A stretch of 64,000 nucleotides of DNA from the NCBI GenBank assembly GCA_964035545.1, contig OZ037770.1:15226642-15290641 (forward strand), in the 5' to 3' direction. This DNA comes from Bugula neritina. Its lineage: Eukaryota > Bryozoa > Gymnolaemata > Cheilostomatida > Bugulidae. Shown one piece after another: positions 20,101 to 27,327 of the stretch. Made by a program: the position numbers and the translations under genes. The notes under the pieces are model-generated. The model was not told the origin of the DNA, did not search any database, and saw nothing but the letters and a program-made list of their open reading frames with translations. The first letter of the stretch is position 1, and every line of letters begins with the position of its first letter.

Positions 20101-22507
20101 TCTACCTGCTTGGCAATGTTTCAAGCTCGCAATTCTCTAAATACAACTCGGAAACTTGACTGAGCTTTTTGAATGCATGCTCTGGCAGTTCTTTCAGAGG
20201 ATTGCTCCCAAGGTGAAGGATCTTTAGACTTGTCAGATTAAACAAACTACAAATGTTTCAAAGAAATCATAATTAAAATTGCTAAAAGTGAATTGTAAAG
20301 AAGTAACAATGGACTCGGTTTCTGACACTGTCCTCTAGTGATAATGTTTAAATAGTAGGTGTTTTCAACTAGTAATTACTAAGGCTCAAAACTATAGTCA
20401 GATAGAGAAGGGAAAGCTTCAATCGGTTCAGACTGGTTGTAGCTTATAGTTAGAATTTGCTATATACTGTAATTTAGTTGATTATAGCTACTTCAAGCTA
20501 AACAAGATCCTATGTTGATTTTAAACCACAGCATGTGAGTATGCCCACAGTATGAAGGTAAACTTACCTCTCAGGTAGTGTAGTCATCCCGTTAGAAGTC
20601 AATTGCAGACTTTTAAGAGAGTTCAAATTTGAAAAGACTTGATGAGGCAAACCAGATGAGAAGTTATTGTTGCTCAATGAACAAAATTCTAAGAGATGTA
20701 ATGAAGATAAGCTAAAAATAAATTAACAGACACCATGTTTTATAGAGTCCTGCGCACTTCTGTTGTGAATTAAAGTCTTCAATTTTACTAAATTCAATTA
20801 AAAAAGTTTAAATTGAATATTAGATACTATATTATACTGGACAATTTTGTTGCTAGAGTAGTAATAAGAATAATGACCTTGATGGAAGGACACGGAGCTG
20901 GCAGCTATCTAAATATAGTTTCTTCAGCGACTTCATTGAAAGAAATATGTCATCTGGGAGACCAGAAGAGAATGAATTGTGTTTAACATCAAGCACTTCT
21001 AGTTGGCCGAGGGGACTGAAACTAAAACACAAATTGCTCAATTAGAAACGATTAAAACATTTAGTGACTTACTATTCGGGATTTGCATCAGTCATCATAA
21101 CCATAAGGAATTTATTATACAATTCTTTGGAAAAACCAACGCAACTTTTTCGAATTATTGGAACACAGAAGTTAACATGTACCTGTGAGGGAGCTCTGTT
21201 AAAGAGCAACCCTGCATGTTAAGCTTCTTCAACCCCTTTAAACACTGAAAGATTCTCTCCACAGAGTTTACTGACAAAACGTTTTTCTCCAAATTAAGTC
21301 TCTCCAAGAAGGAAAGCTCTAGCAGACTGTAAAGAATACAAAGAAAGGTTGCTATGCAAACAATCATACACAAATGGTAAAATCAGCAAGCTAAAAAAAA
21401 ATCGTAAGTTGTTTTCTGGCATTTGATACTGTGATAATTTAGTAAGCTATTTGATAATTTCTATGGCTAAAATGCAAGCTGGAGATTCAAACCGAAATGG
21501 GAGATGCATTTACGCTGAAGTTTAGGAAACTGTGTAAAGCTACAGACCTTGCCGGAAGCTCCATAAGTCCGCAATCATTCAGGTTAAGAGTTGTCAGACT
21601 TTTCAGACAGGATTTGAAGGTGTTTGGTGGAAGTCCAGCTGACAGATTGTTACTCTCTAAATCAATATTTTCTAAGCTCTTGAACTTCTGGAGTCTGAAA
21701 AGTTTAAAATCGGTAGGATTGTTATTGTCTATGGTCAATGCTAAATAACATAACTACGTTTTCATAGCTGAATTTACAGTGGAATAAAATGCATGCATCT
21801 TAAACGAAGTTTATCTTTCTGGGAATATCTCGCTGAATATATAGGACTGCATTAAATGTATCAACCTTGGTTAATTTCAAACCAACTAATGGTCTTTTCC
21901 TCTTTGAATAAAAAATTGAAATCTATTTAAGAGTAATTACTACACATTGTATGATAGTGATACATCTTTTTACTACTATATATAGCTACTCACAACCATT
22001 CAACATGAAAATAGTATTTGCTTGCAAGCAGGCACGCTCAACCGTTACACCATAGGGCAACTGGACAAACTTAGCACTATACAATATCAATTTACTACAG
22101 CTATAAAAATCTGCAAAAGCAAACTAGTTAATGAAATGATGTACCAAATTAGATCTAATAAATCCTGATTCATGAAAATCAAAAGTATCACAGAGGAGAT
22201 AACTTCAGAATTGAAGGGGAAACTGTTGTCATGTGATTAGAGATGGAGATTACCTTTTAAGGACGCCGACACTGGATATTCCTCTAACACAGATCTCTCT
22301 CACAGTCCTGGTGACGGCAGGAAACACCGGTATGTCACCCATAACCAGTATGTGTGTGATTTCATAGTTCTGTCCGTCTCCTTTCAAACTCTCTTTGACC
22401 TCTGACCTCGTGAGATTGCTGCATTTAGCCAAGTAGTTGGATATGTGAAGCACAGGCTCCGGCTCTCCGGTGTGTATGAACCAGATCTTGTAAACGTCTT
22501 CTTCCAT
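8142..22507 (-). CDS. Gene B: LRR-ROC-COR-caspase protein, complete
   Basis: Fifteen exons keep phase and total 1347 codons: 22254-22507, 21548-21694, 21183-21326, 20878-21021, 20568-20711, 20106-20246, 17981-19929, 17567-17620, 17175-17341, 16914-17081, 15988-16213, 14792-14945, 14479-14573, 13911-14020, 8142-8288. The layout matches gene A exon for exon, with the first six exon lengths identical. The caspase domain is complete: substrate Arg (NTRVGSEVD), catalytic His (MSHGRKD), Cys in IIQSCSGG, an acidic linker, and p10 with GYVAFRDKKVGSWLIRA. I infer an active Cys protease. The ROC part has lost the P-loop (GLENSERIEV), the DxGG and the NKxD-type motif (TNKG), so GTP binding is doubtful. 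Exon 9 has a basic stretch (RKRKRK) that could be a nuclear signal. No CARD or DED is seen, so the LRR-ROCO part replaces the usual prodomain. The last intron (5.6 kb) is swollen by a retrotransposon. Confidence 0.88.
8334..8789. repeat. 32-bp minisatellite, about 14 copies
   Basis: The unit is TTGTTATTAGTATGATGAAT followed by GRCACTAGCAGG, with few substitutions (TATAATGAAT/TATGATGAAT, GGCAC/GACAC). It lies in the last intron of gene B. The array resumes with a partial unit at 9137 after the inserted MITE, so it predates that insertion. Confidence 0.95.
8790..9136. mobile_element. Palindromic MITE with ~70-bp terminal inverted repeats
   Basis: The left end AAGCCTAGGGCCACACTGTG continues through TATTTTCGCATGCGAAAAT and GTAGCAAAGGTGTCCACTGT. 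It is mirrored by the right end, which finishes CACAGTGTGGCCCTAGGCTT. The arms match with few changes over about 70 bp around a ~200-bp centre without coding capacity. It splits the minisatellite. Target duplication cannot be read clearly because the flanks are repetitive. Confidence 0.85.
9419..9956 (+). repeat. 5' LTR
   Basis: TG...CA ends. It contains a TATAAATAG promoter-like box near 9651 and an AATAAA signal near 9825. It matches the 3' LTR at 13208-13745 in length and, as far as read, in every base. Confidence 0.95.
9959..9976 (+). other. Primer-binding site, tRNA-Pro-like
   Basis: TGGGGGCTGCTCCGGGAA starts two bases after the 5' LTR. It resembles the site complementary to the 3' end of tRNA-Pro (TGGGGGCTCGTCCGGGAT in murine gammaretroviruses) with three mismatches, so the exact primer is uncertain. 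Confidence 0.55.
10053..13148 (+). CDS. Gag-protease-integrase polyprotein of the LTR element
   Basis: 1031 residues. Residues ~30-115 are a charged coiled coil. Residues ~120-280 form a capsid with a SCAN-like stretch (FNLTQEGYRKKLREAEAYED); SCAN is known to derive from Gmr1-type Gag. Two CX2CX4HX4C zinc knuckles follow at ~312-346, then a retropepsin motif (MRDTGC, ~424, with DLLIG later). Integrase has an HHCC finger (HDCTMSGHLG...CQSCDICQ, ~611-655) and a DD35E core: D in CAIDLVGP, D in SDQG and E in GLVEKFNG, with exactly 35 residues between the last two. A GPY/F-like tail (WQGPFNIEEKV) follows. No reverse transcriptase motif exists. The last ~35 residues are out of frame with an RNase H end (RWAMYLQNF...GKDNVGADYLSR) readable in the next frame to a stop near 13160. 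Confidence 0.92.
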   Translation: MALLERVTQMGKDLGLVDDKLIAFVEKNLPIFAAQEEKEKDREEKEKDREERRLEREAERIRQENEKALMEMKIKADQEAEERRQRHELNMEKLKADTSLEHSRHESTRLEIANKPKPKIPFFDEKVDEMDSYLERFEWVAEGCNWDKGDWPYHLSQYLRGTATEAYIRLSPTDRRDYKKVKEALLERFNLTQEGYRKKLREAEAYEDETPAQLFTRIESYVHKWVELSGGMDIAKLVATEQFISSCPDDLAVHLKQSSYNSSEDMCDAASLFLHARGRKLAKTKKTNTKRMENTPAGSMNAEQGSKSDGACFICKDKSHIARNCPRRGKKYCSHCKMNNHNTSDCRKYGGRSVHAAAAIGTTQNKTVVIDPGISSKVEEPTEIIVNGKKFVNAAVCKNGPKFKDGGTAIFDAEVNGQRATVMRDTGCGCIVVNAKYVQPQHLTGESVYLNMADASVREAQWALISVRSPFYNGVVKAAVMDKTICDLLIGNVDGARSADQPLENWKDCAVTTRAQAVKEKSGDKPLMIDSNANPLSIGKDEIARLQRDDPTLERFFDAKEVKEKKGCTTRFVVRNKILYREYTDSESASVKPVKQLMVPSSLRKEVLQKAHDCTMSGHLGVKKTTDRVLSNFFWPGLNGDVVRFCQSCDICQKTVKKGSIMKVPVQETPLIDTPFKRCAIDLVGPINPPSEKGHRYILTLVDYATRYPEATPLKNIDSATVAEALLDIYSRVGIPEEVISDQGTQFISDYMKEFTRLLDMRQLPTSPYHAMANGLVEKFNGTLKSMLKKLCAKEPRQWHRFINAALFAYREVPQESTGFAPFELLYGRTVRGPMYILRQLWTKEDTADEVKTCYQHVFELRERLDDMMEMALASLKDSQKRYKHYFDKKAKQRDFKPGDKVLILLPTDGNKLLMHWQGPFNIEEKVRLNDYIINIRGKRRTYHANMLKKYFERETPTDSMTAGAVRTLDAAGAGIIDHDKEREESQDDLLDLYSKKQQNDEMGYVFTELQNQGGVNQRKGQCWSRLSKPN
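13030..13161 (+). pseudogene. RNase H C-terminal remnant
   Basis: In the frame shifted from the main ORF, RWAMYLQNFRIKVESIKGKD and NVGADYLSRI match the conserved end of Ty3/gypsy RNase H. It ends at TAA near 13159-13161. The deletion that removed RT and the rest of RNase H must join somewhere near 13030-13050. Confidence 0.8.
13193..13207 (+). other. Polypurine tract before the 3' LTR
   Basis: TTAGAATGGGGGGT abuts the 3' LTR and is the expected site of plus-strand priming. Confidence 0.7.
13208..13745 (+). repeat. 3' LTR
   Basis: 538 bp, the same length and, by eye, the same sequence as the 5' LTR. It is followed by target duplication GTTAC at 13746-13750. Confidence 0.95.
15011..15789. mobile_element. 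Long MITE-like element, ~20-bp inverted ends
   Basis: CTTAAAGGATTGCTCTATCT at the left is the exact reverse complement of the right end AGATAGAGCAATCCTTTAAG. Weaker pairing extends further inward. The 779-bp interior has no coding domain. It lies between the p20 exon and the following linker exon of gene B. No clear target duplication is visible. Confidence 0.7.
16570..16860. repeat. Possible solo LTR or unclassified repeat
   Basis: This intronic block of gene B differs in composition from its surroundings, with GTGGTGGTTCGTGGAACTAC near 16583 and CTCGTTCACTCGACTTATCC near 16796. That is reminiscent of LTR ends. I find no second copy, no clean TG...CA ends and no target duplication, so the class is open. 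Confidence 0.25.
22018..22062 (-). other. tRNA-like relic
   Basis: On the minus strand, GCCCTATGGTGTAACGGTTG followed by AGCGTGCCTGC resembles a tRNA 5' half with a D-arm/A-box. No convincing T-arm/B-box follows. It is probably a SINE head or tRNA pseudogene in the first intron of gene B. Confidence 0.35.
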
Positions 22508-22682
22508 TTCACAGCTTTCAATATAATGTATTCATAGTTGAACTTCTCTGAAGAATTAGTAAGAGATGCAGAAAAGAGGAGTGCAAACACAGCAAGTAAG
22601 TGATCGCTCTAACTTATAAATATGTACTTTTAAAGCAAAGCATACATCTCTCTTGCAGTCAGTCGATACGACTATGACTGTT

Positions 22683-24113
22683 TTATGGATTAAGCTTAGA
22701 TTTGGTTGCAGCTCTCCACGCAGCTCTGTTGTCAGCTGTTTGCTGCCATGAACTCAAGTTTATTGCTCTCCATTTCATATTCCTCTTAGCAACATCTTTA
22801 AGTCTGAGTCTAGGTCGCCCTGTATTTCTTTTACCCTCTTTCAGCTGAGAGTAGAGCAATTGTCTTGGTAGCCGGCTATGTTCCATCCTGTGCACATGGC
22901 CTAGCCATCTCAAGTTCTTTTCTATAAGGATGTCGGCCATGCTTGGCAAATTGGCACGTCTTAATATTTCTTCATTCGTAACTTTGTCATACCATTTTAC
23001 AGCCATTATGTCTCTCAGTTGTCTCATCATGAAAGCGCTTAGCTTCTTCACCTGTGTCCTGTATATTGTCCATGTTTCTGCTCCATACAGCAGGCTTGAG
23101 AGCACCACCGCTCTGTAGACTTTACACTTTACCCTGATGGATACGTGTCTGTTGTTCCAGAGTCTCTGCTGCAGCTTACCGTAAGCCGCACTTGCTTTGC
23201 CTAATCTGTTCCGTAGCTCTTTATCTATTTTTGCCGTACAGGAAACAGTGCTTCCTAGATAAGTAAAGTCTGAGGCAAGTACAACTGGTTTTTGATCTAT
23301 CATGACAACTTCAGGTTCAGGTGGAGGGTGGATGAGTTTGATTGGCTGGTACATGCATTCTGTCTTTTTTATGTTGATTTTTAAGCTAAACTGAGATGCT
23401 GCTTTTGCAAAGTTGTTCACTGGCACCTGCATATCTGCAGCGCAATGTGCCACCAAAGCACTGTCATCAGCAAACAACATCTCTCTGACTAGGTGTTTGG
23501 TAGTACGGGTCTTAGACTTGAACTGAGCCACATCAAAGAGGTCAGCCCCATGTCGAGTTTGAATATAAATCCCTTCATTTACATTTTGAAATGCCACCTC
23601 AAGCATAGCGGTCAAGTATAATGAAAATAGTGTTGGCGCAAGAACACACCCCTGCTTGACACCATTGGTTACTGCAAACTCATTTGAAGCATCTCTACCT
23701 TGCACTACCTTGGCTTGCATGCCTGCATGAAGAGCTTTTATCAGGTTGGTGACCTTCTCAGTTAAGCCAAACTTCTTCAGTACCCTCCAGAGGCCATCTC
23801 TTGATACTGTATCAAAGGCTTTTGTAAAGTCTATAAATACAGCATACAGCTCCATGTTTTGTTCAGCACATTTTTCTTGAATTTGGCGAAAGCTAAATAT
23901 CATATCAATGGTGCTCCTGCTGTTTCGAAAGCCACACTGTGTTTCTGGAAGTATTCCTGGAGTTATATTTACATTGATTTTGTTGAGGATGATACGGGCC
24001 ATAATCTTTCCAGCTATAGACAAAAGCGAGATTCCTCTATAATTACCACAGTCCTTCCTACTACCCTTTTTAAAAATGGGCACAATGTTCGCATTTTTCC
24101 AGTTCTGTGGCAT
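22683..24113 (-). CDS. Reverse transcriptase part of the LINE
   Basis: The frame from the first Met downstream of the TGA encodes 476 residues. RT motifs in order: NYRGISLLS, AFDTVSRDGLW (catalytic Asp of motif A), VKQGCVLAP and LFADDSALV (motif C, FADD). The C-terminal part has LLYGAETW and RWLGHVHRM...GRPRLR, shared by RTE/CFDP2-type elements. This is the same frame as the upstream endonuclease; the 23 codons between are open. It would normally be translated as one protein. No RNase H domain is visible. Confidence 0.9.
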   Translation of the reverse strand: MPQNWKNANIVPIFKKGSRKDCGNYRGISLLSIAGKIMARIILNKINVNITPGILPETQCGFRNSRSTIDMIFSFRQIQEKCAEQNMELYAVFIDFTKAFDTVSRDGLWRVLKKFGLTEKVTNLIKALHAGMQAKVVQGRDASNEFAVTNGVKQGCVLAPTLFSLYLTAMLEVAFQNVNEGIYIQTRHGADLFDVAQFKSKTRTTKHLVREMLFADDSALVAHCAADMQVPVNNFAKAASQFSLKINIKKTECMYQPIKLIHPPPEPEVVMIDQKPVVLASDFTYLGSTVSCTAKIDKELRNRLGKASAAYGKLQQRLWNNRHVSIRVKCKVYRAVVLSSLLYGAETWTIYRTQVKKLSAFMMRQLRDIMAVKWYDKVTNEEILRRANLPSMADILIEKNLRWLGHVHRMEHSRLPRQLLYSQLKEGKRNTGRPRLRLKDVAKRNMKWRAINLSSWQQTADNRAAWRAATKSKLNP

Positions 24114-24182
24114 CTTCTCATTACTCCATATATAAGCAATCAGATCATATAGTCTCTCTTTAAGCCTGATTCCACCGTACTT

Positions 24183-25832
24183 TCACACCTCAGCTGGAAT
24201 GCCACATTCTCCAGGAGATTTATTCTCCTTGGTTGCATCTATAGCATCCAGAAGCTCATCAAAACTTGGCATATCATCTAGGCTTAAATTGGGTGGCATA
24301 TTTGTGAGACTATTGAGAGCTTCCTGATCCACTTCCCCTGGTACATTCAGCAACAGGTCAAAATGTTGGGCGAACCTTTTTAAGGTATCATTCTTTGCTG
24401 TAAGTACTGTTTTACCACTTTGGTCCAGCAATTGGGCGATTCCCCTGTTCTGTGGCCCATAGACTTCTCTAAGGCCATTGTAAAATGCCTTCATGTTGTT
24501 TTTATCAGCTGCCTGTTGGAGTGATTCTGCTTTTTCCTCCCACCATTGAGACTTTTTCTCTCGAGTGTATTTTTGCAGCTTGCTGCGTGCTTGCGCTAAT
24601 CGGTCAGTGCTACTTCTTGTTCTTCTCTGTAGTGCTTTTGATTTAGCCTTATTTCGTTCATTAAGTAATGCATTCAGCTTTGCATCATTGTCATCAAACC
24701 AATCTTGATGCTTTCTTTCTGCTCTACCTAAGACTTTGGTAGCTGTGTTGAAGGCTGAGATCTTTAACCTTCCCCATCTCTCTTCTAAGGTTACACCATC
24801 ATCATCTCTATAGTCCATTGCCTTATCCATCTGTTTCTGAAACTCCTGTAGCATATCCTGATTTTGTAGTTTCCCCACATTGAGTTTGCATGCGGAGTTC
24901 CCTCTTGTCTTGTTCTTTGCTTTCCTTAATGCAAATGCTAGCTTGGACCTGATCATGGTATGGTCAGTTGAGCAATCAGCACCTCTCATTGCCCTAGTAT
25001 CTAGCACATCATTCTGGTCTTTCCGTCTTGTAATCACATAATCGAGGAGGTGCCAATGCTGAGAACGTGGGTGCATCCAGGTGACTTTATGATGCTGCCT
25101 GTGCTTAAATACTGTGTTCGTGATAACAAGCTGATATTCAGAACAGAATGCCAGTAGCAGCTCTCCATTTGTGTTACATTTTCCAATTCCTTGATTACCA
25201 ATAACGCCTGGCCAATTTTGAGCTTCACACCCTACTCTTGCATTAAAGTCACCGGCTATAATCAGTTTGTCTGTGATGGATATATTCTTTACTGTTTCTC
25301 TCAATTTATTGTAAAACTCCTCCTTCTTTTCTTCCGTATTTGTCATTGTTGGAGCGTAAGCACTCACTATTGTCACATAATGATTCTTTTTCAGTGGAAG
25401 TCTCATGCTTATAATTCTATCACTTATTGCTGTTGGTTCTTGCTCTAGATAAGGCATAATTGTATTCCTGATAGCAAACCCCACCCCTGATTCTCTTCTT
25501 TCTTCCTCGCCTTTTCCACTCCAAAAGAATGTGTACCCATTATCAACAAGGCTATCATTCAGGGCAAGCCGAGTTTCACACAAAGCTGCAATGTCGATAT
25601 CATATCGGCCCAGCTCTTTTGCAACAAGTGCTGTCTGCCTCTCTGGTCTTTTTGAATTATTTCGGTCTAGTAATGTTCTAACATTCCATTCTGCTAGTCT
25701 CAGAACTTTTCTGAACTTTCCATTGCGTCCTAGCTGACTTTTCACTGGCTGCCGGAGCGGGAGCAGACCAGCGCGAACCTTGTTAACCCGGGCGACGTTC
25801 GTGCCGGTATCAAATACTGTTTCCATTGTCAT
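24183..25832 (-). CDS. Endonuclease part of the LINE
   Basis: 549 residues with an EEP fold: LRLAEWNVRTLL (the N-terminal Asn), ALCETRL (metal-binding Glu), IIAGDFNARVG (DFN) and CSTDHTMIRSKL (catalytic Asp-His). This nicks target DNA to prime reverse transcription. It is followed by a charged linker. A TGA at 24183-24185 separates it from the RT part; otherwise no break is visible. The disruption could be a fixed mutation or a read-through stop, which one copy cannot distinguish. Confidence 0.9.
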   Translation of the reverse strand: MTMETVFDTGTNVARVNKVRAGLLPLRQPVKSQLGRNGKFRKVLRLAEWNVRTLLDRNNSKRPERQTALVAKELGRYDIDIAALCETRLALNDSLVDNGYTFFWSGKGEEERRESGVGFAIRNTIMPYLEQEPTAISDRIISMRLPLKKNHYVTIVSAYAPTMTNTEEKKEEFYNKLRETVKNISITDKLIIAGDFNARVGCEAQNWPGVIGNQGIGKCNTNGELLLAFCSEYQLVITNTVFKHRQHHKVTWMHPRSQHWHLLDYVITRRKDQNDVLDTRAMRGADCSTDHTMIRSKLAFALRKAKNKTRGNSACKLNVGKLQNQDMLQEFQKQMDKAMDYRDDDGVTLEERWGRLKISAFNTATKVLGRAERKHQDWFDDNDAKLNALLNERNKAKSKALQRRTRSSTDRLAQARSKLQKYTREKKSQWWEEKAESLQQAADKNNMKAFYNGLREVYGPQNRGIAQLLDQSGKTVLTAKNDTLKRFAQHFDLLLNVPGEVDQEALNSLTNMPPNLSLDDMPSFDELLDAIDATKENKSPGECGIPAEV

Positions 25833-26040
25833 AGTCCATAAAACTGCATGCGAAGTGGTTAAGTGAACTTGGCTTTCGCGTTACCATGTTCTCTCTCTCG
25901 GCAGGGTGTAAATGGGATCTAGCGGCAAGAACAGGTCAAGACATGCTAGCATTTACAACCTGCTGCAGTGGCTGGCCGTTATACACGTTTGTCTGTACAC
26001 GCCCTTGAGGGCATACATATTGGCACAGAATATATTATAT

Positions 26041-27327
26041 CTTTATTATAACTCTGCAACTCAAGGGTTAGTCATTTGCATTTAGAAAGACATTAAAAAA
26101 GGTTTGTGTAACTAGAAAACAGCTTAAGATAAATAGATGAATAAGCAACACAAATACTGAGTAAAAATGTATGTACATTTCCTTAAACTTAAAGTAACCA
26201 GACATGTATTTGAACCTACCACTATGCTAGACTTTGCACTACGTACTGGTATTATAGACTTGAATCAATAGTCGAACTGAGTGTTGACAGTAAATATTTA
26301 GAAACTTTCAAACTGCAGACTTATAGATATGTTGCTACGGCTAAATGTACAGCACTCTAATGTACATCACTTTAACACCCCTTAAAGTTACTATAATATA
26401 ATGTTTAGGCTAACTTCTATGTAAAAATATAGTATTGTGATAAAGTAATGTAGCAACAGTAAGTACTAAAATTAACAAGATTTATTGGTCACTCAACTAA
26501 ACTGATAAACTTAGACTTCATATAGCAGAGTGTCTGACAAATTAAGTCATAAAAACAGAGAAGATTGTCTGTCAGCCAGATATTGAGCTGCTAGATAAAA
26601 TATTCACCTGCAGTGTAATAAGGCTGCCCATAACTCGCTGTAAATCCCGAGTAGTCACTAGTATTGAACCCATTTACTAACTGAATATTCAATTGATTAA
26701 ATATGATAATTCAATATAACTATTGTGCAGGGCTTTTGAACAACAAAGACTGTTTGCATTTCTATACAAAGTTGAAGCCTGCGTTTTAATTAGATATAAC
26801 AGGGTACTATAGTATTTCGACCCACAGCGCTGTTATAATATAAAATAGCACACAGGCACATTTGTATTTAGCTTTATATACTAGCTGTTTGATTTGGCTT
26901 CTTTATTTACTCAAACACCTTTTGAATGCATTTTACTGCTATAAAATATTACTTTCAAATTCTTACAAAGCAAAGAAATACAAAAAATAGCAGTTTACAA
27001 TAACTATAATATAAAATGTTTTACAATAAAGTCTACAAGAAACAATAAAATATATTACATATCATGTTTAATATTATAAATTGCATATTATGTTAAGGAA
27101 TTAGGTTTTACCTTATTTTCTCACCCTTATCATGGAAGTTCACAGTATAGTTGTAAGTATATTTTCTAGTCAATTGAGAACATGGAGAAAGTTTAACACG
27201 ACTTTTAAACAGTAGCTTGAGATCATAAAATAAAAACATAAATTAATATCTTCTTATATGATAATCATTGAGCAGTGTAGCACAGAAAATATAAACAATA
27301 TAATAGTTATATAATGCTATAGAATGG
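26041..27327. other. Spacer between LINE and gene C
   Basis: A+T-rich sequence without a supported exon. It presumably holds the 3' UTR of gene C at its right side. Nothing else recognised. Confidence 0.5.

Larger units (their letters stand above)
22640..26040 (-). mobile_element. RTE-like non-LTR retrotransposon (LINE)
   Basis: A single long frame encodes an AP-type endonuclease followed by reverse transcriptase, broken only by one in-frame TGA (24183-24185). The 3' end, just past the RT stop, contains CAGTCATAGTCGTATCGACT. The 5' leader is about 200 bp. Outer limits are estimates because no target duplication was found. The element has the same orientation as gene B and ends about 130 bp before B's start codon, so it may have displaced or supplied B's promoter region. 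Confidence 0.85.
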
